A stretch of 64,000 nt of DNA. It comes from Escallonia rubra (lineage: Eukaryota > Streptophyta > Magnoliopsida > Escalloniales > Escalloniaceae). The position numbers and the translations under genes were made by a program. Positions 36,204-48,761 of the stretch are shown piece after piece. Numbering within the stretch: the first letter of the stretch is position 1; every line of letters starts with the position of its first letter. The notes below the pieces were generated by a model. It was not told the DNA's origin, did no database searches, and saw only the letters and a program-made list of their open reading frames with translations. The stretch covers positions 248,001-312,000 of the forward strand of contig JAVXUO010001677.1 of the NCBI GenBank assembly GCA_033065855.1, in the 5' to 3' direction.

Positions 36204-36416
36204 CGTACTTTGTGTAGATGTGTAGAAACAGTATTTTCTAAACAGTGTTTTTCAAATTTCGTTTTCTTATTTGATTCTATCAATCTATACTAAAATTATT
36301 TTCAATTTCTGAATTTAATTTTAGTGATACTAGAATCTGTTTTCGTTATACTTTTGTGATAGACTGAATTATTTTTGCTTATTAATAGTTGTTATATTAT
36401 GTTGATAGATATAACA

Positions 36417-39400
36417 ATGGCTACTAGCGAAACCAATTCGGAAAGTGGACCGGTTCATCCCAGCGGTGGGACTGTGTATGCGACACCTTACGTTGCACCT
36501 GCTCATGGTTCCGTTGGACTTGGTGAAAGACCGGAAAAGTTCAACGGAAAGGATTTTAAGAGATGGCAACAGAAAATGTTGTTCTATCTTACCACCTTGA
36601 ACTTGGCAAGGTTCTTGCACGAGGATGCACCAGATCTTGGTGACAATCCTGACCGGCAAACAGTGGCTGCCGTGGATGCTTGGAAGCATTCGGATTTTTT
36701 GTGCAAGAATTACATCCTCAATGGATTGGACAATGCGTTGTATAACGTATACAGTCCAATGGCCAATGCGAAAGCATTGTGGGAATCCTTGGAAAGGAAA
36801 TACAAAACGGAAGATGCCGGTTCAAAGAAATTTGTAGTCGGCAAATTCCTTGATTTCAAGATGGTGGATTCCAAGACTGTGATTAGTCAAGTCCAAGAGT
36901 TTCAGCTAATCCTCCATGATATTCATGCGGAAGGGATGGTACTTGGAGAATCTTTTCAAGTGGCTGCGCTAATTGAAAAATTGCCACCTACTTGGAGAGA
37001 TTTCAAGAACTATTTGAAGCATAAGCGCAAGGAGATGAAGCTTGAGGATTTGATTGTGAGATTGAGGATTGAAGAGGATAATCGCCAGTCCGAGAAAAAG
37101 GCCGGCAATTATCATCAAGAAGCCAAGGCAAATGTGGTCGAGCAAGGTCCGTCAAAGAGGAGGAAAATTTCCGATTCAGACGGTCCAAGTGGAGCTAGCG
37201 GCTCAAATTCCAAAGGCGGTGAGAAGAAGAAGTTCAAAGGGAATTGCTATGTGTGCGGCAAAGCTGGCCATCGTGCTAAGGATTGTCGCAAAAACAAAGG
37301 AAACTTTAAAGGAAAGAATTCTCAAGCCAATATGACCGAAGTTACCAAAATCACCGAGGACGTGACAGATTTGAATTTATCTGCGGTGGTATCCGAAGTC
37401 AACTTGGTTGGAAATCCCAAACAGTGGTGGGTAGACACAGGCGCTACTCGACATGTGTGCTCCGAGCGAAGTATGTTTACTACATATGAGAGCGCCAACA
37501 ACGAGAATCTGTTCATGGGAAACTCTTCTTCTTCAAAGGTGCTAGGAATGGGCAAGGTGGTCTTAAAGATGACATTCGGAAAGGAATTGAGTCTCAACAA
37601 TGTGCTTCATGTGCCAGACATTCGGAAGAATCTAGTGTTAGACTCATTGTTGAGTAAGAATGGTTTCAAGCTAGTGTTTGAGAGCGATAAATTTGTACTC
37701 ACTAAAAGTGGGATGTTTGTAGGAAAAGGGTACTTATGTGATGGTCTGTTTAAGTTAAATGTAATGACCATCGTGCCTAAAGTTGTACCAAATTCCGATA
37801 TTAATAAAATTATTTCTTCTGCTTACTTGTTGGAATCTCCTAATTTATGGCATCGTAGATTAGGTCATGTAAATTATGGTTCCATACAAAAGCTAGTGAA
37901 AAATGGTTTTTTGCCTAAAATGGATTTTGACTCACATAAAGCATGTGAAATTTGTGTTGAAGCTAAAATGGCAAAAACGTCTTTCAAGTCAATTGAAAGA
38001 AGTACGGAACCTTTAAGTCTAATTCATAGTGACATATGTGACTTAAAGGTGGTACAATCTAAAGGAGGAAAAAAGTATTTTATTACTTTTATTGATGATT
38101 GTACGAGATTTTGTTATGTATATTTGCTTAGAAGCAAGGATGAAGCCTTGGAAGCATTTATGCAATACAAAATTGAGGTTGAAAATCAACTTAGCAAGAA
38201 AATCAAAGTACTAAGAAGTGATAGAGGCGGAGAATATGTTTTCCCTTTTGAAAAATTTTGTGCCGATCACGGAATCATTCATGAGACCACGGCACCGTAT
38301 GCGCCTCAGTCAAATGGAAATGCCAAGCGGAAAAATCGTACTGTAAAGGAAATGATGAATGCTTTGTTGATAAATTCCGGACTACCGGATAACTTGTGGG
38401 GGAAGCGGTCTTAACCGCAAATCATATACTTAATAAAGTACCTCACAAGAAGTTGCAAAAGACACCTTATGAGCTATGGAAAGGTCGTCCTCCTTCCTTC
38501 AAATATCTTAAAGTGTGGGGGTGTCTAGCAAAGGTAGCTATCCCACCACCTAAAATGGTCAAAATAGGACCTAAAACGGTCGATGGGATTTTTATTGGAT
38601 ATGCAAGTCATAGCTCGGCATATCGGTTCTTAGTGCATAAATCTGAAGTTGACGATATACACGTCAACACCATTATGGAGACAAGGAATGCACATTTCTT
38701 CGAGGATGTATTTCCTTGTCGAGTGGCACAAGAACAAAGTTCTTTAAAAAGAACTAGTATGAACCAAGAACCCTCACAAGAGGAAGATGAGCCAAGACGT
38801 AGCAAGAGAGCTAGAACGTCTACATCTTTTGGTCCTGATTTTCTAACATATTTGTTAGAAAATGAGCCTCGTACTTACAGTGAAGCAATGTCGAGTCCCG
38901 AAGCTCCTCATTGGAAAGAGGCTATTAATAGTGAAATAGAATCCATCATGCAAAATCATACATGGGAGTTGGTGGATCTTCCTCCTGGAAATAAACCATT
39001 AGGGTGTAAATGGCTTTTCAAGAGAAAGATGAAAGCTGATGGAACGATCGAGAAATATAAGGCCCGACTAGTTGTCAATGGATATAGACAAAAGGAAGGC
39101 CTTGATTATTTCGATACATATTCACCAGTTACAAGAATAACATCCATTCGAATATTGATAGCTATTGCAGCTATTAATAATCTTGAGATACACCAAATGG
39201 ATGTGAAAACAGCTTTCCTAAATGGAGATCTAAATGAAGAGATCTATATAGAGCAACCCGAGGGGTTTGTAGCTCATGATCATAAGAGGAAGGTGTGCAA
39301 GCTTGTTAAGTCACTTTATGGACTAAAACAGGCTCCGAAACAATGGCATGAAAATTTTGATAAAGTCATGATCGAAAATGGCTTTAGAATCAACGAATGT

Positions 39401-40405
39401 GATAAATGTGTCTATGTTAAAGGCACGGAAAAAGGATATGTCATTGTTTGCCTTTATGTGGATGACATGCTCATTATCGGGAGCAATAATGAATTCATTA
39501 AGGCTACAAAGAAAATGTTGACCAGTAAATTTGATATGAAAGATATGGGTGTGGCTGATGTTATACTTGGTATGAAAATTACCAAAACATCAAATGGACT
39601 AGTCTTGTCACAATCTCATTATATTGAGAAAGTGCTAGACAAATTTAAAAGTTATGATGATAGTCCGGTTAAGACACCACTAGATGTAAATTTACATCTA
39701 ACAAAGAATACTGGGGAAGGAATATCTCAATTAGAGTATTCGCGCATAATTGGTAGCCTAATGTATATCATGAATTGCACGAGACCCGATATAGCATATG
39801 CTGTCAGTAAACTGAGCAGATATACTAGCAATCCAGGGAAGAATCATTGGATAGCTATTGTAAGAGTTTTAAGGTACTTAAAATATACCTTAAGCTTTGG
39901 GCTGCATTATACAAGATATCCAGCTGTATTAGAAGGATACAGTGATGCCAACTGGATATCAGATTCTAATGAAACAAAGTCCACAAGTGGATATGTGTTT
40001 ACATTAAGAGGAGCAGCTATTTCTTGGAAATCCTCTAAGCAGACATGTATTGCCAGATCCACTATGGAATCTGAATTCATTGCTTTAGATGAAGCATGAG
40101 AAGAAGCGGAGTGGCTTCGTAATTTCTTGGAGGATATTCCAAATTGGCCTAAGCCTGTGCCACCAATTTGCATACATTGTGATAGTCAATCTGCAATTGG
40201 AAGAGCACAAAGCAGTATGTATAACGGCAAGTCTAGACACATACGTCGCAGACACAATACCGTTAGACAATTACTTTCTAGTGGAATTATCTTTATTGAC
40301 TATGTGAAGTCAAAGGATAATATTGCGGATCCGTTAACGAAAGCTTTGACTAGAGAGAAAGTAAATGTGTCATCAAGGGGAATGGGTCTTAAGCCTATGA
40401 ACTAA
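36417..40405 (+). pseudogene. Copia gag-pol polyprotein with frameshift and internal stop
   Basis: Starts at ATG 36417 ([11 protein letters not shown]). Gag carries a UBN2-type region and a CX2CX4HX4C knuckle (about 37246-37288). Protease motif [11 protein letters not shown] is at about 37427. Integrase has the [10 protein letters not shown] finger region and SDRGGEY. RT carries YVDDM at 39455-39469, and the RNase H tail has a [15 protein letters not shown] motif and ends GMGLKPMN. Integrase before RT is the Ty1/copia order. Lesions: a G run of five at 38398-38402, one short, shifts the frame by -1 at the integrase-RT boundary; TGA at 40097-40099 interrupts RNase H; the codon at the third integrase catalytic position (38325-38327) is AAG (Lys) where the family has Glu. 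Other ATGs at 36375-36399 are less family-like. Confidence 0.93.
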
Positions 40406-40994
40406 AGAGTTGCCATAATGGAAACCCTACCTAGCTGACTGGAGATCCCAAGATCTAGGTTCAAAGGGAAAACCGAATTATGTAAATGCGACTCAGACAG
40501 AGCTCTGTGGGGGGGTTAAAACCCTCATATCCATTCCTATGATGAGAAGACAGTGGCACCTACAAAAGGTTAGGTTAAGCTATGCTTTTAATGACTCTTA
40601 TATCTTGGAAATCTAAGTGGGGGTGCGGTAGGAACCTCTTAATAAGAAGTCACCTATGTGAGTAAGAAGTGGGGCCGCTTCTATGAGAATTGTAAGGCTG
40701 AATTCTCAGAGAGTACTCATGAAAACCAGGAGTTGTTCAGGGCCAAAATGAACACAACAATGAGAACCTCAGAACAATGTTTGAGCGATACTGTGTGAAG
40801 TTCTATTGTCTCGGTTTACACTAAAGGTTGAACAGTTCAAGACATCACGTTCACTGGTTAACCAGTAAATCCGATAGTTCTCACTAGGGAAGGTTCAAGG
40901 CCATCGGCTACCTATCCCGATGCAGTGTCGTTCTAAAGAACTCTTTCTTATGTCAGTGTTTCTGTGCGTATAGAGTCCAGTCAATTTTCTATTC

Positions 40995-41005
40995 ATGTGG
41001 GGGAT
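40995..41005 (+). promoter_or_regulatory. Copia polypurine tract
   Basis: The tract TGTGGGGGATT directly precedes the 3' LTR at 41006. Confidence 0.7.
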
Positions 41006-42769
41006 TGTTGGAATTGGGTTTTAAACCCATTGTGGAGAAGCAACTTTGACTCAATTTTCAAATGGGTTCCAAACCATAGCTTGGTTAGGAACAAATTAAT
41101 TCACGTTCATCTATTGGAATATATGATCGTGGTATATTCACATGTTTAAAACGAATGAGAAGTGAATGAGAAAATTGAAGCTAAAGTTAGTGGTTCACCT
41201 TGAAAGGAAAAGAGTATCCCACATTGAAGAGATAAAGCCAATGTTGTCTCCTTATAAGGCTTAGCCTTGAGCTAAGGGATGGGCCCCTTGGGGGTACCCA
41301 TGTTTTGTAAGGAGGGAGGACCTAGGTTGACCCAAGGTCCACCACACGCGCGCGCCGCCCGCCCCGCCCCGTCCCGGTCCGTGGCTTGGGCTTGGGCTAG
41401 GCCCAATCAGGCTTTATTCTTTTTGGGACAAATAAATTTTATTTATTTAATTTCCTTTCCGAAAATTTGTGACCTTTCCTTTCCAACCAACCAGCTGTGA
41501 AGAGTTGCACCCCCCAGTGAATACTCTGTGTATAAAACCGAGTCAGTTTACAGAAGTTAGATACGAATTAAAATCCCGAATTTTCTTTTCTTCTGTACAA
41601 GAGTCTGTCCAGTTTTAAGTGTTCGTAAAAGAAGAAAGAGTTCTACCATTGTTTGGTTCGCCGGGTCTGGAAATTTGGTGTGCTACTATTTTCAGACGTA
41701 GCCGTTGTATCCTGGGAGACTATCGTCAAGAACCGTCAGCACCGTTGCGGGACGAATAAAGTCTTAAGGACAGTGAATCAAATTCACGCCTCGGCCCCTT
41801 TTTTCCTTTGCTGTTCTGCAGTCCTGTTGTGAGTTCATTTTAATTGTTCTTGCAAAGACTATATGTTCTGTTTAGTAAACTACATTTATGTATTTCGTAC
41901 TTAATTGTTTTCTACACAAGTATACACAAAGTATATATTTCGAACAACAGTTAGTCCTGTTGGTTACGCACCTTTTATGTTCTTGGGTTTTGCCTTCGTG
42001 ACATGTCAACAAATAGTCGATGGACAAAGTACAATGCTACCATTTTGGTCAATTCGAAGTGTATGCCCCAAGTGCATGTCGCGAATTTATCACTATTCTA
42101 AGTATTGGCATCAGTGCCCTGAGCCCTCCCTTGCAGGGGAGGGGGGTGGGGTCAGCCCGAGCCCTTCCCTTAAGGAGGTCGGCCGGAGCGTCTCCTTGGA
42201 GGCTCCATCTCCTTGCCTTTGATCTATCCTCTCCTTGTGCCTTGGCCTCTGCTCTCCTTGGGGGTTCTTTGCTCCCTATCCTTGATCTCTCCTATCTTTG
42301 GGGCTCCTTGCTCCCCCTTTGGTCTATCATCTCCTTAGGGGCTCCTTCTAGCCCCTTGGTCTCTTTCTCTATGACCTTAAGGAGCTCCTTGCTCTATGAC
42401 CTCCGTCGTCTCAATCGAGCACCACGACGTCGTTATCCGCCCTCAGCATAATGCCGTCATCGCGATACTCGACGACGCTCGAGTACCAACACCTACTATA
42501 CGTGCCACCGACACTACTTCCCTCAACTGTACCTAAGCGGTTTCGCCATGTCAGATGCCCATTGCACAACACTTCGTGACACCCCCCCCCCCAAAACCAT
42601 TTCCATTGAGCATGCCCCGGCACCGCACACATCCCATCGCTCCACTTATATAATCATAGCCCAGGCACTTAGCCACAGTGCCACGCCCTTGCCGCTAGTC
42701 CATCCCTTCACCACATCATGCACACTTCTCCTTGATCATTGAACATGCTTCGATCCACTCTCCAAAGTG

Positions 42770-43440
42770 TGCAACATCCCTCATGTAGTTGACTCCTTAG
42801 ACACACTTCCTTAGGGTGCTCCGACACGAAGACTCCGCTCCCGTTAGGTAGGTGATTCTTCGAGACACTATCTCGGCCCATCAGGTACGCGACTCTTTCT
42901 TGACACTACCTGGCGCGCTCCAAGAGCTACAAAACAAGGACCGATCGTGAGATAGGCGACTCTCTTAGGACATTATCTTCGCTAGGGAGCTCTGAGTGCT
43001 CCGGTATGAGGGCTCCCCTCCTGTTAGGTAGGCGAATCCTCCGAGACATCACATCGGCCCGTCTAGAAGGAAACTCACTCAGACACTACCTTGATGCTCA
43101 TCAAGTGCTCCGGCGCAATGACTCATCGCGAAATAGGCCTAGGGGATACTATCTCTGCCAGTAACTCCAAGTGCTCCGGCATTAGGACTTGCCTCTTTCC
43201 AGGTAGGCGACACCTCCACGACACTACCTCGATGCGTCGAGTAGGCAACTCCTCCGCGACACTACCTTTGCACGTCGGATTGGCCACTACTTTGGACACT
43301 TTGACCAGTCAGATGGGCGACTCCTCCAAGACACTACGCTCCAAGTGCTCCGGCCCAAGGACTCACTATAGGATAGGTGACTCCTCCTAGACACTATCCA
43401 GGATGTCTACATGACTAGTCTACATGCTCTGGCACTAAGG
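42770..43440. repeat. Tandem repeat in the Tat-like LTR (TAGGTAGGCGACTCCTCC family)
   Basis: Several degenerate units of roughly 50-75 bases contain GGTAGGCGACTCCTCCGAG, ACACTACCTCGGC and GTGCTCCGGCA. The same array appears in shorter form in the other LTR at about 58745-59000. An upstream CTCCTTGCTCCC-type repeat (about 42190-42400) pairs with about 48950-49085. Confidence 0.75.
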
Positions 43441-43442
43441 AT

Positions 43443-44515
43443 TAAGGATGGCAATGGGGAGGGTCGGATGTGGATCTAGTAAAATTTGAATCCGCCCCGC
43501 TAGTTATGAAACATTGTCCCGCCCCGACCCGCCCCGCCACCGGGTTATGTATGTAGAATACCATAACCGATCCTATTTGAATTTAGGAAATCCGTACCTG
43601 CCCCAATCTGCCCCGCCCTTGCTGTAGCACTCAAAAATCCAGAACTGCCCCAGAAACTCAAAAACTCAAAAAGCACCAGAAACCTTGAGTTAGAACTGTC
43701 TTGCGCTTAGATTGGACATTTCAGTGTAGGATACAGTATGCAATGTGAACCTTGATACGTGTACCTGGACATCTATAATGCCTACAAAGAACAATTAGTT
43801 TCTCATTCCTTTGGAAATAATGAACTAGGATAGTGAACACTAGTGTCAAAGCATGAGTATTTTAGTCATTTGAAATTCTAGGGGGAGGGAACTAATTTCC
43901 TACAAGGCTTTGCTGGCCAAATTTGTTAAATAAAAAAATCAATATGCCAATCATCGTCTCCTTTTTCCTGTGTAGCCAAGTGATAAGTAATAAACCTTTC
44001 ATTACCATGATATGGCTTTCTTGTTAAGCGGTTGCTTTCGGTGGTGGAGCCATTAAGGTGGTTCTACTGGTCTGAGGCCGTAGAATGGAGTTGCCCGCAG
44101 TGGAGACGCAGTGCCGCAGCGGTGGAGGCGCAGCGCCGCAGCGGTCGGCGGTGGAGAGATAGAGATGGTCTGCAAAAGAGAGTGCTGATATATCTTTGGT
44201 CGGCCGAGTGTGTGAGAGAAAGATAGAGATGGACGGCTGTGTCTCAGATTCTAGGGTTTTGATTCAGGACAAAAAGATAATGTATATAGTACATGATGGA
44301 CGGCTGAGATGAGTTATTGTATAGGGTAAGTAGACCGGGTCGGGTCGGATCTCGGGGTGGGTTGGACAGAATACCATACCCGACCCTAACCCGCTGCGGG
44401 TTTAGAAAAACAATATCGTACCTGCCCCGCGACCCTGTCAAAGTCAACATAACCCGCTGCTATCGGTCGGAGCAGGTCGGAGATCCGCCAGTTACGAATT
44501 TTATTGCCATCCCTG
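43443..44515. mobile_element. Non-autonomous hAT-like element in the Tat-like LTR
   Basis: The ends TAAGGATGGCAAT and, inverted, CAGGGATGGCAAT share GGATGGCAAT. The flanking 8-mers CTAAGGAT (43435-43442) and CTAGGGAT (44516-44523) differ at one base. Both subterminal regions are rich in CGGGG/CGGGTCGGG motifs. No transposase is encoded; the interior has a GC-rich CGCAGCGG-type patch at about 44095-44155. Confidence 0.85.
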
Positions 44516-45281
44516 CTAGGGATTCTTCATCAGTACCCCTTGGGACCATGACCCCCGGGTCATTCCAAGATGGGAGCAAGTCTCTAGAGGGCATTGCGTC
44601 TAATTTGATTGGCAGTTAGGTGTCGAGCCATCCCCACCAATGTCAAGTTCTATGCGTCTCTTGACGCCCCTGTATGACTCAGTAAGGGCTTTTGGACTAG
44701 TGGCTAGATTAAGGGTGTTCTCTGGCCACACGGGTGTTTTGTAGTCACTAGATAGATAGAGCAATGTTGTGGAGGACATGCAGAAGCAAATGTGCCATCT
44801 AATAGTTAGGAACATTTCAGCATTTGTGGCCCCCTTCGGTGAGGTGTCACTCCCAAGGAATGCCATGTATTGCTTGATGAAATCACCCTTCCAACCTCTA
44901 TAGATAGTGGACTTTGAAACTCCTTTTGCGACAAATGAATTCATTTGCAAATTCTCACTTTCTCATCACTCTACAATTTTAGAACTAGAGATTCTATAGA
45001 GAGAGCTCTTGGACTGGGACTCTGACATGATACCCTAGCTTTGGACCTTGACATCTGTATCGTGACATTTGGACCTTAAAGTAGACAATTGACTATTAAA
45101 CTGTATTCGCAGCAATTCGCATCCTCGCAGCACTATTGCTCCTCAGGCCTCTATGGGAAACCTTGGTCCCTGTTCTTGCTCCATCTTTGTTCTTTCCCAC
45201 GTTTGAACACTTGGCAGTGAACTTGGACTATATATTTTGTGACACCTCAACCCATACTACCAACCTACTTCACTGGCATCA

Positions 45282-45302
45282 TTTTAGCGACTCTGCTAGA
45301 AA
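45282..45302 (+). promoter_or_regulatory. Degenerate tRNA-Arg type primer-binding site
   Basis: Directly after the LTR end, TTTTAGCGACTCTGCTAGAA resembles the GGCGACTCTGCTGGGG primer site of Tat/Ogre elements, with substitutions consistent with age. Confidence 0.7.
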
Positions 45303-46039
45303 GGTGAGCATCACAGTGTACTTCCTTCGTGTCTAACACACCCAGCCTATAATACCTCAACGACACAGAACACCAGGACTATCAACCAAAGCCTCAACCC
45401 GGGCACCAAGAGTAGCATCACCTCAAGGACCAAGAAGAGACCATTGGCGTTCCGACTCCAGGCTCTTACCGCGATGGATGCACCCAATGCTGTCACCATC
45501 ATTAATGTTGCAGTCCAGCGCTTTGCTCCCACCATCACTGACATCCAATACCCTCAGCCATCTCTCGCAATCCTGGAGATAAAAATATCCATACAAGTTT
45601 TTACCGCAGTTGGTCATCTTTCAAGACCTTAGAGTGTTCACTATGTGCCTGCCCAAGCTCTAGGGTTGGCCCCTGCTCAGATCTAGCCTTTAGTGCCTGG
45701 GCTAGTTCTCGACACTACTAAGGTCCCAGTGTCACAATTACCGTTGCTTTGGTCCTCTGAACCTTCAGTAGTAAGACTCGCGACACTTCTGCCCGTGGTG
45801 CCCGGCATCACCATTCGTGCATCTTACCCATACTCAGAGTACCTTGGAGACTCATGACTCTATTGAGATGGAACCCAACTGAAAATAACTGACCAGCACC
45901 TGAACATAGTCATGCCCTTGAATTACTTCACTTGGCCCTCCTTGAATACAACCTGTTGTCATCGGTGTTATTTCTGTGCAAAACACACCTAAAGGAGCTT
46001 CCTTTCTCCCTCTCACCCCGCCACTAGCTCTTTTCTACC

Positions 46040-46735
46040 AACGTCATCCCCCTAATGCATCGAGTCACCCTCTCTGGGGGCTCAAGTGCCAGGATCATCC
46101 CCATCGGACACAAAGCCATACCATTATCTGCTTCGTATGTCACCAAGCATGATTTGGATGTTATCCTTCACTGTTTCAAGGTAGTGTCCTCGCCTCACTT
46201 TTCCTCTAGACTTTCTAGTCATGCGTCTTATTATGGATATCTTACTACTAAGCTTTCCCTTTGTAAATGTTATGCTGCCAACCTTTACCCTATGGAAAAA
46301 TAGGCAGCGCAATGCCCATGAACACCTTACCCATTTTGCTGGCTCTCTAGAGCATTATGGAGAGGATGACACTTTGAAACTTAATGAATTTTACAAATCC
46401 CTGACTGACCTCGCCTACTCTTGGTACTACTGGACCCCCGACAGAGCCATCCACTCCTGGTTTGACATAGTCTAGCTCTTTATTGACAAGTTTCACCATG
46501 AGGTGGAGCGAATGACCATCGTTGACATTACTAGCATCCCCTATAACCCCAGAGAATACCTAAATGCCTATATAAGACGATTCCATCTCAAGTGCCTAAA
46601 GTGCACTGACTTTAATAAGGATGTGACCCCTGTACCAATTTGCATCAAGAATGTGAGACACATCTACAAGGTTTACCTTGAGAATCTCCAGCTTAGATCT
46701 TGGGGTCATCTTAAGGAAGCTGCATGACAAACCTA
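46040..46735 (+). pseudogene. Tat/Ogre-type gag remnant
   Basis: The frame from 46221 reads HEHLTHFAGSLEHYGEDDTL, KLNEFYKSLTDLAYSWYYW and, after a stop at 46473-46475, LFIDKFHHEVERMT, YLNAYIRRFHLKCL and YKVYLENLQLRSWGHLKEAA. This follows the retrotransposon gag pattern of Tat elements (HL..F..SLG..GE.D.L.L.EF.KSLTG.A..WY; YI.RF; YLENLQI). The N-terminal part before about 46280 and the region after 46735 are degraded. No pol is found downstream. Confidence 0.8.
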
Positions 46736-48761
46736 GGACTCAGTTGGCCCGTCAAGGACCCTAAAGTTTGAAGTTTAGAAAGCCCAAACCAAAAGTGTCA
46801 GTCCAAGGACAAGTCCATAATCATTCTTCCTATCTATGATGAGCCTACCGAAAAGGATGAAGGCAAGCCCAACCACTGCCCTTATCAATGAACTTTAGCT
46901 ACGCCCCCAAGAACTGAAAGGGTTTCAAGTTTGCCTATGCTAGGAGGATTGCATATGGAGAACTCAAACTCTAAAGAGCAAAGACTTGCGCCCCACCGGG
47001 CGAAGCCTTTTGCTTGCTCTAGTGCTCTTTCTACACTTGTATGTTTTATCTTTCATTTCGGAAACCCCTTGTGCAAAGGCACGTTGCGTACCTATGTTAT
47101 TAATGCAAAGTTTCCATCTTCAGACTTATAATTTTATTTGAAGTTTCAATTTGCTCATGCACGAGGATACTGGCACCAGCCTTGAGTGCATAAATTATTC
47201 CCTTAAATGCTTCCCCTTCTGCTGTCGATCGATATTCTTAGGTTCCTCAAGCAAGCCAAGGTCTTGACAACCCACTTGGCTATGGATAATGACTTGGTAG
47301 GTGGTGCACGAGGTGGCTCAAGCTATGCTACTAAATACCAGCTTAGTTTGCGAACATCGAGCCCAACCTACATGTCAATGCGCTAGAGCATGCACACAAC
47401 ATGTCTTACTGAAGCCCAACCGGAGCCAAGTGACTGAGAAACCACTCGTTCTCCCTTGACCTCTATGACTTACTCCTTACCATGACAGGCTCCTCATGTC
47501 ATCACCCGGCTCAACCCTGATGAGGTCTCTCCCTCTCTCTCAGCTCAATTCCTCGTGGTTGCGGCACCAACCCTAGCCTCCCCTCTCTACACACTCGGCA
47601 TGAGCTCAACTTCTCCCATCGAATTTTTTTTCAAATCATCCCTGCCCCCCAGGCCGAGGCTAAGGTTGGTTCAAAAAAAACAAATTCCAATCTGATTTGG
47701 GCCAACCCTATAGCCCGACTCCCCCTTCCCTTAATCACGGTGGACCCTTTCTGCCATTGCCACCTTCTTCTTCTTCATTCATCTTCATCCTCTTTCTCCC
47801 ACCCATACCCCAAGCCCGAATACCTCCCCACCTCTTCCACTTCTTCTTCTCCTTCCATTAACACCCCAAAACAATGCCTATCACCATCGCCCAACCCTGA
47901 CCCTTCGCAGTTGTCCTTTTTCATCTAACTTCTTCATCCGTCTTCTACCTCCCCATACCCCTACCCCCTTGATCCGAGGCACCCCATCCATGGCCCAAGG
48001 CTCACCTTCCGTCACCATCACTCTACCACACTTGACCTCTCCTCGACCACAAGATCCTTGGCCCGAGTTTTGCTCATCCTCTCTTTACCTTTTGTTCATC
48101 CATATGCACACCCCACTCACAAATCCTCAGCCCAATCCCCTCCTTCTTTTGCCCAAGGTACCCTTTTCCCTCTCCCTCTCTCCCTATCTTCTCAAGCCAC
48201 CCACCACTCCTCGGCCAGCCACCACCGAAACCTAACCCGCTTCTTCCACTTCTGTTTATTTATCCCTTTTCCTCCAAGCCCCTACCCAACCACTAGCAGT
48301 CACCTCCTCAGCCTTCTTTCATTGCATCATCAAAACCATAGTTGTCACCACCCATGGAGAATCATTTGTCCCCCATCCAATGGTAGCATTCATCACGTAC
48401 GTTGCACCCAGCGCACCCATTGTCTGCCTCTCCTTGAACCCCAAGCTCGTCGCGCACTGTTGTTCGTGCATGCATCGCCGAGACGCCTTTTCCACGTCAC
48501 ATTTTCCCAGCACTACACCTGTCATCGTGCCCCCACACCATGACCCCAAACGTCCAAGGACTCAATAGGTGGTGTGCGAGGTGGCTCAAGCCACGCCACT
48601 AGTTAATTTCTTGCTGAGCGAGACTCACGCCGACGTACTATAAAATTTTTCTAAGTGTGGACTAGCACGTATGCATGCGCTAAGTGCCAAGATTGCTCTT
48701 CTACACCTACTCACTAAGTGCCAAGATTTCTCTTCTACACCTACTGCATGTAGGGGGCTTA
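46736..48761. other. Remaining interior of the Tat-like element; no pol
   Basis: No protease, RT or integrase signature in any frame. Positions 47650-48300 are C/T-rich, giving Ser/Pro/His-rich artefact translations. The motif GGTGGTG(C/T)(A/G)CGAGGTGGCTCAAGC occurs twice (about 47301 and 48572), suggesting a diverged internal duplication. The end near 48745-48761 (TAGGGGGCTTA) could be the polypurine tract. Confidence 0.5.

Larger units (their letters stand above)
35227..41949 (+). mobile_element. Complete Ty1/copia retrotransposon with perfect target duplication
   Basis: LTRs 35227-36185 and 41006-41949 both start TGTTGGAATTGGG and end CGAACAACA. The target duplication GTTAG lies at 35222-35226 and 41950-41954. 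The LTRs differ by a handful of substitutions, small GC-rich indels and a 28-bp tandem duplication in the left LTR (35401-35428, repeated at 35429-35456). It sits nine bases inside the left LTR of the Tat-like element. The polyprotein has one frameshift, one stop and a missing catalytic residue, so the copy is not self-sufficient. Confidence 0.97.
41955..45281 (+). mobile_element. Tat-like 5' LTR (main part, with hAT insert)
   Basis: Continues the nine LTR bases at 35218-35226. It aligns by eye with 48762-49090 plus 58408-59948: shared landmarks are GGCAT(C/T)AGTGCCCTGAG, the CTCC-rich repeat, the TAGGTAGGCGACTC minisatellite, TTTGGACCTTGACAT and the terminal GGCATCA. It is interrupted by a hAT element at 43443-44515. 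Confidence 0.75.

Noticed and set aside
42770..43440. CRISPR-like array
   Set aside because: Units are degenerate, without unique spacers, and lie in an LTR of a plant genome. This is a minisatellite.
47740..48543. Ser/Pro-rich open frames in the Tat-like interior as an extra ORF
   Set aside because: C/T-rich composition gives similar open frames in several registers, and no domain is recognisable.
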